Below, piece after piece: positions 1 to 14,568 of a DNA stretch of 64,000 nucleotides. How positions within the stretch are numbered: the stretch's first letter is position 1; each line of letters opens with the position of its first letter. A program made the position numbers and the translations under genes. Source of the stretch: Enterobacter hormaechei subsp. xiangfangensis (GTDB lineage: Bacteria; Pseudomonadota; Gammaproteobacteria; Enterobacterales; Enterobacteriaceae); the NCBI RefSeq assembly GCF_001729785.1, contig NZ_CP017183.1, positions 4,278,001 through 4,342,000 of the forward strand, written 5' to 3'. The notes beneath the pieces are model-generated. The model made no database searches, was not told the origin of the DNA, and was given only the letters and a program-made list of their open reading frames with translations.

Positions 1-345
1 ATCGCTGCCATGATGCATGAAACCAACGTATCGCCGCTGCTGATGGCGTGGTCTATCGCCGCCGTTCTGCGTATTGCGCTGGGCTCTGCGACCGTTGCGG
101 CGATTACCGCAGGCGGCATCGTGGCACCGCTGATTGCCACGACGGGCGTCAGCCCTGAACTGATGGTTATCGCGGTCGGTTCGGGCAGCGTGATTTTCTC
201 CCACGTGAACGATCCGGGCTTCTGGCTGTTCAAGGAGTACTTCAACCTGACCATCGGTGAAACCATCAAGTCCTGGTCCGCGCTGGAAACCATTATTTCG
301 GTGTGCGGTCTGATCGGGGTGCTGCTGTTGAATATGGTGGTTTGA
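1..345 (+). CDS. gntT: GntT, gluconate permease, C-terminal part only
   Basis: High-affinity gluconate:H+ symporter of the inner membrane (GntP family). Only the last 114 residues are present; the reading frame is open at the left edge. The visible part holds hydrophobic segments, the family signature SHVNDPGFWLF at about residues 68-78 of the fragment, and a hydrophobic tail ending LLLNMVV. The same signature (SHVNDAGFWLF) occurs in the paralogue GntU further on, which supports the family call. In E. coli gntT lies next to malQ, as here. The promoter and GntR sites lie outside the window. Confidence 0.93.
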   Translation: MAAMMHETNVSPLLMAWSIAAVLRIALGSATVAAITAGGIVAPLIATTGVSPELMVIAVGSGSVIFSHVNDPGFWLFKEYFNLTIGETIKSWSALETIISVCGLIGVLLLNMVV

Positions 346-353
346 TGTAAAAA

Positions 354-384
354 GCCGGGTAGCGCTGACGCTTACCCGGCCTAC
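354..384. repeat. REP-like palindrome in gntT/malQ spacer
   Basis: GCCGGGT and ACCCGGC arms enclose a GC-rich centre, followed by CCTAC. This is the classical REP core also seen at 12026, 29361 and 57041. It lies just after the gntT stop codon and ahead of a second palindrome, between convergent genes, where it can protect or terminate both transcripts. Confidence 0.75.
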
Positions 385-392
385 ATTCTATT

Positions 393-425
393 CCCTCTCC
401 CTCTGGGAGAGGGTTAGGGTGAGGG
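393..425. repeat. GGGAGAGGG palindrome, family A copy 1
   Basis: CCCTCTCCC, a short loop and GGGAGAGGG form a 9-bp stem. It is followed by TTAGGGTGAGGG, one outer arm of the longer element seen elsewhere in the window. The left outer arm is missing. It separates the convergent 3' ends of gntT and malQ. Confidence 0.75.
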
Positions 426-430
426 TGAAA

Positions 431-2512
431 CTACCGCTTATTACCCACCGCTCTTCTGCGCTTGTCCAAATCCTTAATCAACCTGTTCACCCCGTCATCG
501 GCGAACATCGCTTCAAGCGTTGTGGACAGTTTGCGTCGCCAGTTTTTGTATTGATAGCTGGTGCCGGGGATGTTTACCGGCTCCGCCATATCAATCCAGT
601 CTTCCGGTTGCAGACCGAGCAATGCGCTGTTGCTGTCGGCAATATAGCGCTGTAAGCCACGATTAAGCGTTGGCGTCATCGACATCAGCGACGCCTTATG
701 CCCGGCGCGCTTCGGCAGACAACCATGTTTATGCAGCGCGTCCAGCAGCCCCTGCTTCGCCAGCTCGCGATCCTGATATAGCCCGCGCAGAACCTCTTCA
801 TTCGGGTAGAGACCTAACGTTTTGCCGAGCGTCAGGTCGCCGCTTTCCCAGTAGCCTCTGAGCGTAGGAAGATCATGCGTCGTCGCGACTGCCATTGACT
901 GTTCAGGGTACGCTTTCGGCGCGCGGAAGGTTTTCTCATGGTCGTTTTCAAAATACAGCACTTTGTAGGAGTAGACGCCGCTGTCGCGGAGCTTACTGAC
1001 AATTTCCACCGGCACGGTTCCGAGATCTTCGCCAATCACCATGCACTGATGACGTTTACTCTCCAGCGCGAGGATTGAGAGCAAATCGTCCACCGGATAT
1101 TGCACGTACGCCCCGTGGTCAGCCGTTTCACCGTACGGGATCCACCACAGGCGCAGCACGGACATCACGTGGTCGATACGCAACGCGCCGCAGTTCTGCA
1201 TGTTAGCGCGCAGCAGGTCGATAAACGGCTCGTAGGCACGCGCCGCCATCACGTGCGGATCCATTGGCGGTAAGCCCCAGTTCTGACCAAGCGGGCCCAG
1301 AATATCCGGCGGCGCACCGACGGAGGCTTTCAGACAGTAAAGCTCGCGGTCACACCAGGTTTCCGCCCCGCCTTCCGCCACGCCGACGGCCAGATCGCGA
1401 TACAGCCCGATCGGCATGTTATAGCCCTGGCTCACCTGCCAGCAGGCGGCAAACTGGCTGTACGCCAGCCACTGCAACCAGAGATAGAAATCCACCTCGT
1501 CGGCATGCATCTCACAGAACGCCTTCACTTCCGGGGTATCCACGGACTGATACGCTTCCGGCCACACCGGCCAGCCCCAGCGCATCTCATCCTCCTGGAC
1601 CTGATACGCATGCAGCGCATCAAACGCTGCCTGCCAGTAAAGGCTCTCGCCTTCCTGCATCACAAACTGGCGGAAGGCTGCCATCTGCTCGTCGTCACGC
1701 TTCGCAAAGCCCTTCCATGCCAGACGCAGAGCCGCCATTTTCAGCGCGGTCACGGAGGCATAATCGACCCAGTCCGCATCGCGGGCCTGTTTCAGCATCT
1801 GTTGGGTGGTCTCAAGCTTCCACCACGCCTGCGCCTCTTTGCTGTTTTTGAAATCGTCTAACGCGTTAACGTCGATGTAGATCACGTTCAGCCAGCGGCG
1901 GGACGACGGGCTGTACGGGCTGGCGCTTTCCGGGTTGGCCGGATAGAGGGCGTGGATCGGGTTGAGGCCGATGAACGCGCCGCCGCGCTCGCCCACGGAT
2001 GCCAGCATCTTTTTCAGGTCGCCAAAATCGCCAATGCCCCAGTTGCTGTCCGAACGCAGGGTATAGAGCTGCACGCAGGCGCCCCACAGCTTTTTGCCTT
2101 CAAGCAGCGCCTGCGGCTCATAGCAACGCTTTGGCGCCACGATCACCCGACAGTGAAAACGCTGGTCGTCCCGGGTAAGCGTAAGCGTGTGGTAGCCCTC
2201 CGGCAGCTTCGCCGGAAGGTTAAGGGTTTTGCCGCCTGTGGCATGGCCTTTGTGCTGATGCCCCTCTTCGGTGGTGAGCAGCCAGCTGAACTCGCCGCGC
2301 CCTTCCACCGCCAGCGGCATCTTTTTGCCCGCGGTAAAGACCTTCACGTTCGGCACCGGCGCACCCGACGCTTTCGCGTCGGTTTTGTGCATGGCATCCA
2401 GCAAACGTCTTTTGGTGTCCGCACCAATAGACTGCGGTTTGCCGTGCGCATTGATGTAACTGAGGCTAATTCCCGCCGCCTGCGCGGCACTGTCCAGACG
2501 TTTACTCTCCAT
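431..2512 (-). CDS. malQ: 4-alpha-glucanotransferase (amylomaltase)
   Basis: Cytoplasmic glycoside hydrolase family 77 enzyme. It transfers glucanosyl units between maltodextrins, releasing glucose and making longer dextrins for MalP. The protein has 693 residues, one fewer than E. coli MalQ. Catalytic residues fall where expected: nucleophile Asp447 in RIDHVMS, acid/base Glu495 in GEDLG, and Asp547 in THDLPT. It starts 9 bases after the malP stop codon, so malPQ is one operon under the MalT-dependent promoter near 5000. Its 3' end faces gntT across two palindromic repeats. Confidence 0.97.
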   Translation of the reverse strand: MESKRLDSAAQAAGISLSYINAHGKPQSIGADTKRRLLDAMHKTDAKASGAPVPNVKVFTAGKKMPLAVEGRGEFSWLLTTEEGHQHKGHATGGKTLNLPAKLPEGYHTLTLTRDDQRFHCRVIVAPKRCYEPQALLEGKKLWGACVQLYTLRSDSNWGIGDFGDLKKMLASVGERGGAFIGLNPIHALYPANPESASPYSPSSRRWLNVIYIDVNALDDFKNSKEAQAWWKLETTQQMLKQARDADWVDYASVTALKMAALRLAWKGFAKRDDEQMAAFRQFVMQEGESLYWQAAFDALHAYQVQEDEMRWGWPVWPEAYQSVDTPEVKAFCEMHADEVDFYLWLQWLAYSQFAACWQVSQGYNMPIGLYRDLAVGVAEGGAETWCDRELYCLKASVGAPPDILGPLGQNWGLPPMDPHVMAARAYEPFIDLLRANMQNCGALRIDHVMSVLRLWWIPYGETADHGAYVQYPVDDLLSILALESKRHQCMVIGEDLGTVPVEIVSKLRDSGVYSYKVLYFENDHEKTFRAPKAYPEQSMAVATTHDLPTLRGYWESGDLTLGKTLGLYPNEEVLRGLYQDRELAKQGLLDALHKHGCLPKRAGHKASLMSMTPTLNRGLQRYIADSNSALLGLQPEDWIDMAEPVNIPGTSYQYKNWRRKLSTTLEAMFADDGVNRLIKDLDKRRRAVGNKR

Positions 2513-2521
2513 CGCGCTTCC

Positions 2522-4915
2522 TTAGCGTTTTGCCTGCCAGATACGAGCCTGATAATCACGGATTGAGCGGTCAGAACTGAACATACCGCAGCGCGCGGTG
2601 TTCAGGATACACGCGCGGGTCCAGGCATCTTGGTCGCGATACAGCACGTCGACCTGCTTCTGCGCTTCAACATAAGCCGAGAAGTCAGCCATCACCAGGT
2701 ACGGGTCGCCGCCCTGTTTGTCCATGCTGTGCAGCATCTGGTCAAACGCGTGCTTGTCGCCGTCGCTGTACTTCCCGCTTTCCAGCTCTTTGAGCACCGC
2801 ATCCAGCACTTTGTCTTTTTTACGCCATTTCACCGGGTCGTACCCTTTGGCTTTGATGGCTTTCACTTCTTCAACAGTATGGCCGAAGATAAAGATGTTC
2901 TCTTCGCCGACCTTCTCGGCAATTTCGACGTTCGCACCGTCCAGCGTGCCGACGGTCAGCGCACCGTTCAGGGCCAGCTTCATGTTGCCGGTACCGGACG
3001 CTTCTTTACCGGCGGTAGAGATCTGCTCGGAAATATCCGCCGCCGGGATCAGCATTTCAGCCGCAGAAACGCAGTAGTCCGGCAGGAACACCACCTTCAG
3101 CTTGTCGCCCACTTTCGGATCGTTGTTGATCGCCGCCGCCACTTTATTAATGGCGAGGATAATGTTTTTCGCCAGGTAGTAGCCCGGCGCCGCTTTCGCA
3201 CCGAACAGGAACACGCGCGGAACGCGGTCGGCCTGTGGATTCTCGCGGATCTCTTTATACAGCGCCAGAATGTGCAGCAGGTTCAGGTGCTGACGTTTGT
3301 ACTCGTGCAGGCGTTTGATCTGGATATCGAAAATCGCATTTGGGTTGATCTCAATCCCGGTGCGCGCTTTCACGAACGCCGCCAGGCGAACCTTGTTCTC
3401 CAGCTTAATAGCGCGGTACTGCTCGCGGAACTTCGCGTTGTCGGCCTGTTTTTCCAGGTTGATGAGCTGGTCCAGGTCGTTGGCCCACTCTTTCTTCAGG
3501 GTTTTGTCCAGCAGGCCGGCCAGCAGCGGGTTGCACTGCTTGATCCAGCGACGCGGCGTGATGCCGTTGGTCACGTTATGGAATTTGGTCGGCCACAGCT
3601 GGTGGTATTCCGGGAAGAGATCTTTGACCACCAGATCCGAGTGCAGCGCCGCCACGCCGTTCACCGCAAAGCCGCTGACCACGCACATGTTCGCCATGCG
3701 CACCTGTTTGTCGTGTACCACGGCCAGCTTCGCCCAGACGGCTTTGTCACCCGGCCAGGTTTTCTCCACCAGCGTTTTGAACTGGTCGTTAATCTTATTG
3801 ATGATCTGCATATGGCGCGGCAGCAGCGTTTTCACCAGCTTCTCATCCCAGCACTCCAGCGCTTCCGGCATCAGGGTGTGGTTGGTGTAGGCGAAGGTGC
3901 GGCTGGTGATGGCCCAGGCGTCGTCCCAGCTCAGCTGATGCTCGTCGATCAGCACGCGCAGCAGTTCCGGGATGGCAATGGTCGGATGCGTGTCGTTAAG
4001 CTGAATAACTTCGAAGTCCGGCAGTTGAGCCAGCTTGCGGCCCGCCAGGTGGTGTCGACGCAGAATGTCCGCCACGGAGCAGGCGCACTGGAAGTACTGC
4101 TGCATCAGACGCAGCTTTTTACCCGCCAGATGATTATCGTTCGGATAGAGGACTTTGGTCAGCTTCTCGGCGTCGATCCCCTGCTGCTCGGCGCGCAGGA
4201 AGTCACCGTCGTTGAATTTGGTCAGGTTAAACGGATGCGCGTGCTTCGCCTGCCACAGACGCAGCGGCTGCGCCACGCCGTTACGGTAGCCGAGTACCGG
4301 CAGGTCCCAGGCTTCACCGGTAATGGTGAACGCCGGTTCCCAGAGTCCCTGCTTCGTGACTTTCCCGCCAATCCCGACCTGCACATCCAGCTGCGCGTTG
4401 TGGCGGAACCACGGATAGGTATTGCGGTGCCAGTCGTCCGGCGCTTCCATCTGATGGCCGTCGGCAAATGACTGACGGAACAGGCCGTACTGATAGTTCA
4501 GGCCATAGCCAATCGCCGACTGGCCCACCGTTGCCATGGAATCCAGGAAGCAGGCTGCCAGACGTCCCAGACCGCCGTTACCCAGCGCCGGGTCAACCTC
4601 TTCTTCCAGCAGATCGGTCAGGTTGATGTCGTGTTCTTTCAGCACGTCACCGACCTCCTGATACCAGCCAAGGTTCAGCAGATTGTTACCCGTCAGACGG
4701 CCAATCAGGAACTCCATCGAAATGTAGTTGACGTGACGCTGGCCTTTCACAGGCTTCGCCACAGGCTGAGCGTCCAGCTGTTCTGCGAGCGCCCCGCTCA
4801 CCGCCTGCCACCACTGGTGAGGCGTCATCTCGTTTGCAGCATGAAGGCCAAAACGCTGCCACTGACGCGTCAGGGCAGCCTGAAATTGAGCTTTGTTGAA
4901 AGTAGGCTGTGACAT
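2522..4915 (-). CDS. malP: Maltodextrin phosphorylase
   Basis: Pyridoxal-phosphate enzyme (glycosyltransferase family 35) that removes glucose-1-phosphate from the non-reducing end of maltodextrins in the cytoplasm. I chose the ATG at 4915 ([11 protein letters not shown]), which gives 797 residues, exactly the E. coli length; an in-frame extension to 4948 is not supported. The PLP-binding lysine is Lys646 in GNMKLALNG. It is first gene of malPQ, divergent from malT. A paralogue, glgP, lies 7 kb to the right and acts on glycogen; MalP is the shorter of the two and lies beside malQ. Confidence 0.97.
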   Translation of the reverse strand: MSQPTFNKAQFQAALTRQWQRFGLHAANEMTPHQWWQAVSGALAEQLDAQPVAKPVKGQRHVNYISMEFLIGRLTGNNLLNLGWYQEVGDVLKEHDINLTDLLEEEVDPALGNGGLGRLAACFLDSMATVGQSAIGYGLNYQYGLFRQSFADGHQMEAPDDWHRNTYPWFRHNAQLDVQVGIGGKVTKQGLWEPAFTITGEAWDLPVLGYRNGVAQPLRLWQAKHAHPFNLTKFNDGDFLRAEQQGIDAEKLTKVLYPNDNHLAGKKLRLMQQYFQCACSVADILRRHHLAGRKLAQLPDFEVIQLNDTHPTIAIPELLRVLIDEHQLSWDDAWAITSRTFAYTNHTLMPEALECWDEKLVKTLLPRHMQIINKINDQFKTLVEKTWPGDKAVWAKLAVVHDKQVRMANMCVVSGFAVNGVAALHSDLVVKDLFPEYHQLWPTKFHNVTNGITPRRWIKQCNPLLAGLLDKTLKKEWANDLDQLINLEKQADNAKFREQYRAIKLENKVRLAAFVKARTGIEINPNAIFDIQIKRLHEYKRQHLNLLHILALYKEIRENPQADRVPRVFLFGAKAAPGYYLAKNIILAINKVAAAINNDPKVGDKLKVVFLPDYCVSAAEMLIPAADISEQISTAGKEASGTGNMKLALNGALTVGTLDGANVEIAEKVGEENIFIFGHTVEEVKAIKAKGYDPVKWRKKDKVLDAVLKELESGKYSDGDKHAFDQMLHSMDKQGGDPYLVMADFSAYVEAQKQVDVLYRDQDAWTRACILNTARCGMFSSDRSIRDYQARIWQAKR

Positions 4916-4994
4916 AGGGAATCGGCATCCTGTAGAGAGAAAACACATTTGGCGCTAGTGTGCCTGGCTCATTGCGCCTCTTCCTCCTCCTGTC

Positions 4995-5028
4995 GGGGAT
5001 TAGGCAGGGAGGAGTAGCGGGGATGAGC
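4995..5028. promoter_or_regulatory. Cluster of MalT boxes for malPQ
   Basis: Three sequences resemble the MalT box GGGGAKGAGG, all on the same strand: GGGGATTAGG at 4995-5004, AGGGAGGAGT at 5006-5015 and GGGGATGAGC at 5019-5028. They lie 80-113 bases upstream of the malP start, as at the E. coli malP promoter. Maltotriose- and ATP-bound MalT binds such arrays cooperatively. Seen by eye; binding is inferred. Confidence 0.75.
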
Positions 5029-5348
5029 ATAAAAGTGTGATCGAGGCCACTGTGTAAGTGTGCGCTTCGCGGAAAAAGCGATCCCGGAAGAACGTCAAAG
5101 AAATGAAATGCAGTTTCGGAAGAAATTAATCATCGCTGAAATGATTACTTACGTAGAATAATATTTCCGCGCGTCGGGATTATTCAGCACCACTATTAAG
5201 CCCATGCAACTTTCCCCAAAGTTAATTAACTTCACCGTCATTATCTCTTTCTGAAACCAGTTTCAGCGCAACCGAGCGTCATGCAGACAAGCCAGAAGCA
5301 GCGCGGCATCCAGCCATTTACGGAAAGTTCCATCAGTGATGAGAATGT

Positions 5349-5370
5349 TTTGTGACAGAGTGCAAATTCA
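5349..5370. promoter_or_regulatory. CRP-like site of the malT promoter
   Basis: TGTGACAGAGTGCAAATTCA starts at 5351 and closely matches the CRP site of E. coli malT in sequence and in distance to the start codon. The downstream leader (ATTAATTACGAAGCGC) is also conserved. The remainder of the 572-base malP-malT spacer is AT-rich and holds no gene. Confidence 0.75.
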
Positions 5371-5433
5371 GAGCCTCCAAACCCAGACATAACTTGCAAT
5401 AGTTCCTCTATTGGCCGAACTTATAGATATTAA

Positions 5434-8193
<2,760 letters not shown>

Positions 8194-8211
8194 ATCCTCT
8201 GCGGTCTGATG

Positions 8212-8247
8212 CCCTCACCCCGGCCCTCTCCCACAGGGAGAGGGAGA
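8212..8247. repeat. GGGAGAGGG palindrome, family A copy 2
   Basis: CCCTCACCCCGG is followed by CCCTCTCCC, a CACA loop and GGGAGAGGG. The upstream flank GCGGTCTGATG matches the flanks of other copies. It fills the convergent malT/glpR spacer and may end both transcripts, although no T-run follows the stem. Confidence 0.8.
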
Positions 8248-8255
8248 ATGGCTTC

Positions 8256-9014
8256 TCAACATAACTCTAACTGCAAATTATTATCTTTAATCACCTGCAT
8301 CACGCCCGCCGGTGGCATCACATCAGTATAAACCGCATCCACCATGCTGATGCTGCCCATGTTCACCATCGCGTTACGACCAAACTTGGAATGATCCACC
8401 ACCAGCATCACATGACGTGAGTTTTCAATGATCGCGCGCTTGGTGCGCACCTCGTGGTAATCAAACTCCAGCAGCGAGCCGTCGGTGTCGATGCCGCTGA
8501 TCCCCAGAATGCCGAAATCGAGGCGAAACTGAGAGATAAAATCGAGCGTCGCTTCGCCGATAATGCCCCCGTCGCGGCTGCGCAGTTCGCCGCCCGCGAG
8601 GATGATGCGGAAATCGTCTTTCTGCATCAACGTGTTGGCCACGTTCAGGTTGTTGGTCACCACGCGGAGGTTCTCGTGGTTCAGCAGCGCATGGGCGACC
8701 GCTTCCGGCGTGGTGCCGATATCAATAAACAGCGTCGCGCCGTTCGGGATCTGGCTCGCCACTTTACGGGCGATACGCTCTTTCTCTGCCGTTTGCGTCG
8801 CCTTACGGTCATGCCATGAGGTGTTCACCGAGCTGGACGGCAGCGCGGCACCGCCGTGGTGACGCAGAATACGGTTCTGATCGGCCAGGTCGTTGAGGTC
8901 ACGACGGATGGTTTGCGGGCTAACGGCAAACTGCTCCACCAGCTCTTCAGTACTGACGTATCCCTGTTTTTTTACCAGTTCGATAATGGCGTCATGACGT
9001 TGTGTTTGTTTCAT
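8256..9014 (-). CDS. glpR: GlpR, glycerol-3-phosphate regulon repressor
   Basis: DeoR-family repressor released from DNA by sn-glycerol-3-phosphate. I use the ATG at 9014 (MKQTQRHDAIIELV), giving 252 residues as in E. coli; the longer in-frame extension upstream would overlap glpG and has no homology. The N-terminal DeoR helix-turn-helix covers residues 6-57 (STEELVEQFAVSPQTIRRDLNDL). The effector domain contains the family motif DIGTTPEAVAHAL. It is last in glpEGR, 16 bases after glpG. Likely targets in this window are the operators before glpD. Confidence 0.96.
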   Translation of the reverse strand: MKQTQRHDAIIELVKKQGYVSTEELVEQFAVSPQTIRRDLNDLADQNRILRHHGGAALPSSSVNTSWHDRKATQTAEKERIARKVASQIPNGATLFIDIGTTPEAVAHALLNHENLRVVTNNLNVANTLMQKDDFRIILAGGELRSRDGGIIGEATLDFISQFRLDFGILGISGIDTDGSLLEFDYHEVRTKRAIIENSRHVMLVVDHSKFGRNAMVNMGSISMVDAVYTDVMPPAGVMQVIKDNNLQLELC

Positions 9015-9030
9015 GAAATATCCCTGGGAA

Positions 9031-9861
9031 TTATGTTCGCTTTCGCGCATGGAGCGTATCGGCCAACGCCATCGCCAGCCCGACCGCCAGGCCGGTAACG
9101 TGCGCACCATTGGCGATAGACATACCAAACAGATCAAACCATCCGGCAATAAGCCATATTAACGCAAAGGTTATTAATCCACGTTGTAAATAGATGCCGC
9201 TATCCGGGTCGCGCTCGCCTCTGAGCCAGGCGTAACCCATCAGGGCGTACACCACGCCGGATAACCCGCCAAACCATGGACCGCTGAATTTATGCTGCAC
9301 GTAGCCGCTTAACAGGGCGCTGATAAGGGTGATCACAATCAGCTTGCCGCTGCCGAGCCGCTTCTCCACCGCCCCGCCGAGATACCACCACCACAGCAGG
9401 TTAAAGAGGATATGCATCACCGAGAAGTGCATCAGCGCATGCGTGAAGTAGCGCCAGACGTCAAATTGCAGGGAGGGATCGTACGGCCATGCGAGGGCAA
9501 TCATCACGCTCTGGTCACCCACCACGCTCATAATAATGAAGACGATGATGCAGGCTACCATTAAAAGCAGCGTAAACGGTCCTGCGCGCTCGCGGAGGGT
9601 GGCGAGAAACGGAAAACGTTGATAGTGCAGGCCACTGCCGGTCTGGCCGGATTGCCAGCTTGCCGCCAGATAACGCAGGTCGCCCGGGTTTTCCAGGAAA
9701 CGCGCCAGCTCGGCGTTCACGCGCCCAGCCTGGCTTTCGTCTGCCAGCCAGACATCCGTCTGTGTATGCTGCTGAATAGTCAGGATAATGCCCTGCGTCG
9801 CCATATAGTCGACAAACGCCTGGGCGACGCGCGGGTTGCTAAAAGAGGTGATCATCAACAT
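9031..9861 (-). CDS. glpG: GlpG, rhomboid intramembrane serine protease
   Basis: Inner-membrane rhomboid protease with a cytoplasmic N-terminal domain and six transmembrane helices. The start at 9861 ([11 protein letters not shown]) gives 276 residues, as in E. coli. The catalytic dyad is intact: Ser201 in GGLSGVVY and His254 in NGAHVTG. It lies between glpE and glpR in one operon. In E. coli GlpG takes part in membrane-protein quality control; its link to glycerol metabolism is positional only. Confidence 0.97.
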   Translation of the reverse strand: MLMITSFSNPRVAQAFVDYMATQGIILTIQQHTQTDVWLADESQAGRVNAELARFLENPGDLRYLAASWQSGQTGSGLHYQRFPFLATLRERAGPFTLLLMVACIIVFIIMSVVGDQSVMIALAWPYDPSLQFDVWRYFTHALMHFSVMHILFNLLWWWYLGGAVEKRLGSGKLIVITLISALLSGYVQHKFSGPWFGGLSGVVYALMGYAWLRGERDPDSGIYLQRGLITFALIWLIAGWFDLFGMSIANGAHVTGLAVGLAMALADTLHARKRT

Positions 9862-9908
9862 GGGCAGCGGTCGCTTATTTCCACACAAAAGGGGACAGTA
9901 TAGCGGGA

Positions 9909-10241
9909 TCAGCGCTCAAACGCGTATTCAACTTCTGCCGGGAAATGACGATGCCAGGCATCGAAGCCGCCATCGACGCTGTATACCGCCTCGTAACCCT
10001 GCTGGAGCAGATACTGCGCCGCGCCTTTACTGCTGTTGCCGTGATAGCACATCACCATCACCGGGGTATCGAAGTCGTTATCGCGCATAAACGCGCCCAG
10101 CGTATCGTTGGTGAGATGGAACGCGCCCGGCGTGTGGCCCATCGCAAAGCTCTGCGGATCGCGGATATCCACCAGCACCGCTTTTCCCTGGTGCATCTTC
10201 TGGTGGGCTTCTTCTACGTTAATACATTCAAACTGATCCAT
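9909..10241 (-). CDS. glpE: GlpE, thiosulfate sulfurtransferase
   Basis: Small single-domain rhodanese that moves sulfane sulfur from thiosulfate to thiol acceptors or cyanide. It has 110 residues against 108 in E. coli. The active-site loop CYHGNS begins with Cys65. It is first gene of glpEGR, 47 bases before glpG, and divergent from glpD. A long perfect palindrome lies just upstream at 10280-10322, either in the glpE leader or against its promoter. Confidence 0.96.
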   Translation of the reverse strand: MDQFECINVEEAHQKMHQGKAVLVDIRDPQSFAMGHTPGAFHLTNDTLGAFMRDNDFDTPVMVMCYHGNSSKGAAQYLLQQGYEAVYSVDGGFDAWHRHFPAEVEYAFER

Positions 10242-10268
10242 GGTGTTCTCATCTTATATTCAGGTGTG

Positions 10269-10347
10269 GTGCGGTTTTCCCCTCACCCTACCCTCTCCCG
10301 GAGGGAGAGGGTAGGGTGAGGGCTGGGGTGAGGGCATCAGACCGCAC
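10269..10347. repeat. GGGAGAGGG palindrome, family A copy 3, 20-bp perfect stem
   Basis: Bases 10280-10299 (CCCTCACCCTA then CCCTCTCCC) are exactly complementary to 10303-10322 with a 3-base centre, GGA. An extra right arm, GGGGTGAGGGCATCAG, follows. Short outer arms GTGCGGT (10269) and ACCGCAC (10341) frame the whole. Unlike most copies it lies between divergent genes, upstream of both glpE and glpD. Confidence 0.85.
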
Positions 10348-10455
10348 GATTTTACCCCGTAGTGTACGTCCTGGCGGCGGGTAAACGCCATTATGTTATC
10401 CATATCACTCTAAATTGTTTTTTTGATGTTACCAAAAGCGCGTTCCTTTGCTATT

Positions 10456-10492
10456 ATGAGCGATATCGAACATTTTTGAGCTTTAACGAAAG
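10456..10492. promoter_or_regulatory. Two GlpR operators at the glpD promoter
   Basis: ATGAGCGATATCGAACAT (10456-10473) and TTTGAGCTTTAACGAAA just after it resemble the GlpR operator (ATGTTCGWTAWCGAACAT) and are almost identical to the E. coli glpD region. A -10 hexamer TATTAT at 10452-10457 overlaps the first operator. With a 17-bp spacer the -35 would be the poor TTACCA, which suggests activator dependence; CRP acts here in E. coli. Confidence 0.75.
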
Positions 10493-10506
10493 TGCATGAG
10501 GGTGTT

Positions 10507-12015
10507 ATGGAAACCAAAGATCTGATTGTGATAGGCGGTGGCATCAACGGTGCCGGTATTGCGGTTGATGCCGCAGGACGCGGTTTATCCGTGCTGATGC
10601 TGGAAGCTAACGATCTCGCCTGCGCGACGTCGTCCGCCAGCTCCAAGCTGATCCACGGTGGCCTGCGCTACCTGGAACACTACGAATTCCGCCTGGTCAG
10701 CGAAGCGCTGGCCGAACGCGAAGTGCTGCTGAAAATGGCCCCGCATCTGGCGATCCCGATGCGCTTCCGCCTGCCCCATCGCCCGCATCTGCGTCCGGCG
10801 TGGATGATCCGCATCGGTCTGTTTATGTACGATCATCTGGGTAAACGCACCAGCCTGCCGGGTTCAACCGGTTTGCGTTTTGGCTCAGAATCGGTCCTTA
10901 AGCCTGAAATCGTGCGCGGTTTCGAATATTCCGACTGCTGGGTGGACGATGCGCGTCTGGTACTGGCTAACGCGCAGATGGTCGAGAAGAAAGGCGGCGA
11001 GGTGAAAACCCGCACCCGCGCCACCGCCGCACGCCGCGAAAACGGCCTGTGGATTGTGGAAGCGGAAGACGTGGATACCGGCGAGAAGTTTAGCTGGAAA
11101 GCGCGCGGCCTGGTGAATGCCACCGGCCCGTGGGTGAAACAGTTCTTCGACGACGGCATGCACCTGCCTTCACCGTACGGCATCCGCCTGATTAAGGGCA
11201 GCCACATCGTGGTGCCGCGCGTGCATACCCAGAAACAGGCTTATATCCTGCAAAATGAAGACAAGCGCATTGTGTTTGTGATCCCGTGGATGGACGAGTT
11301 CTCCATCATCGGCACCACCGACGTGGAGTACAAAGGCGATCCGAAAAACGTTGAGATCGACGAGAGTGAAGTCAGCTACCTGTTGAAAGTGTACAACGCG
11401 CACTTTAAGAAACAGCTGGCGCGCGATGACGTGGTCTGGACCTACTCCGGCGTGCGTCCGCTGTGTGATGACGAGTCTGACTCACCGCAGGCCATCACCC
11501 GTGACTATACGCTTGATATTCACGACGTTGACGGTCAGGCGCCTCTGCTCTCCGTGTTTGGCGGTAAGCTCACCACCTACCGTAAACTGGCGGAGCACGC
11601 GCTGGAGAAACTGGCGCCGTATTACAAAGGCATCGGCCCGGCGTGGACGAAAGGCGCCGTGCTGCCTGGCGGCGATATCGGCGATAACCGCGACGATTAC
11701 GCCGCGAAGCTGCGTCGCCGCTTCCCGTTCATTACCGAAGGCATGGCGCGCCACTACGCCCGCACCTACGGCAGCAACACCGAACTGTTCCTCGGCGACG
11801 CGAAAGAGATTGCCGATCTGGGCGAGCATTTTGGCCATGAGCTATACGAAGCCGAGCTGCGCTACCTGGTGGAACACGAGTGGGTGCGCCGTCTGGACGA
11901 TGCCATCTGGCGTCGTACTAAAGAAGGGATGTGGCTGAATGCCGAGCAGCAGTCTCGCGTGGCGCAGTGGCTGGCGCAACATGCGGGAAAGCGTGAATTG
12001 TCGCTGGCGTCGTAA
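10507..12015 (+). CDS. glpD: Aerobic glycerol-3-phosphate dehydrogenase
   Basis: FAD enzyme bound peripherally to the inner membrane. It oxidises sn-glycerol-3-phosphate to dihydroxyacetone phosphate and feeds electrons to ubiquinone. The ATG at 10507 (METKDLIVIGGG) gives 502 residues, one more than E. coli. The FAD dinucleotide motif GGGINGAG lies at residues 10-17 and the family block SSASSKLIHGGLRYLE at about 40-55. It is monocistronic, repressed by GlpR at the operators just upstream, and linked to the ugp import system at 31671-36598, which supplies its substrate. Confidence 0.97.
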   Translation: METKDLIVIGGGINGAGIAVDAAGRGLSVLMLEANDLACATSSASSKLIHGGLRYLEHYEFRLVSEALAEREVLLKMAPHLAIPMRFRLPHRPHLRPAWMIRIGLFMYDHLGKRTSLPGSTGLRFGSESVLKPEIVRGFEYSDCWVDDARLVLANAQMVEKKGGEVKTRTRATAARRENGLWIVEAEDVDTGEKFSWKARGLVNATGPWVKQFFDDGMHLPSPYGIRLIKGSHIVVPRVHTQKQAYILQNEDKRIVFVIPWMDEFSIIGTTDVEYKGDPKNVEIDESEVSYLLKVYNAHFKKQLARDDVVWTYSGVRPLCDDESDSPQAITRDYTLDIHDVDGQAPLLSVFGGKLTTYRKLAEHALEKLAPYYKGIGPAWTKGAVLPGGDIGDNRDDYAAKLRRRFPFITEGMARHYARTYGSNTELFLGDAKEIADLGEHFGHELYEAELRYLVEHEWVRRLDDAIWRRTKEGMWLNAEQQSRVAQWLAQHAGKRELSLAS

Positions 12016-12025
12016 TTGAAAAAAA

Positions 12026-12095
12026 GCCGGGTGTCGGCTCCGCCTTACCCGGCCTACTCGATCCCGTAGGCCCGGTAAGCGCAGCGCCACCGGGC
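12026..12095. repeat. BIME: two inverted REP units, glpD/glgP spacer
   Basis: The left unit GCCGGGTGTCGGCTCCGC...ACCCGGC and the right unit GTAGGCCCGGTAAGCGCAGC...CCGGGC are REP sequences in opposite orientation, separated by about 10 bases. They occupy nearly the whole spacer between convergent glpD and glgP. Confidence 0.85.
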
Positions 12096-12102
12096 TTTGT
12101 TT

Positions 12103-14568
<2,466 letters not shown>

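Noticed and set aside
2630..4471. 613-codon open frame on the plus strand inside malP
   Set aside because: It is exactly antisense to a full-length, motif-complete malP. Its translation is rich in His, Arg, Val and Gln, as typical of reverse-complement shadows in GC-rich genes, and no ribosome site or known motif is seen.
9015..9149. 45-residue N-terminal extension of GlpR
   Set aside because: It would overlap the end of glpG, has no similarity to DeoR proteins, and the internal ATG at 9014 gives the family length with a helix-turn-helix in the right place.
12026..12095. BIME at glpD/glgP as a simple terminator
   Set aside because: The stems lack following T-runs in either direction and match the REP core, so repeat is the better label even if they affect 3' ends.
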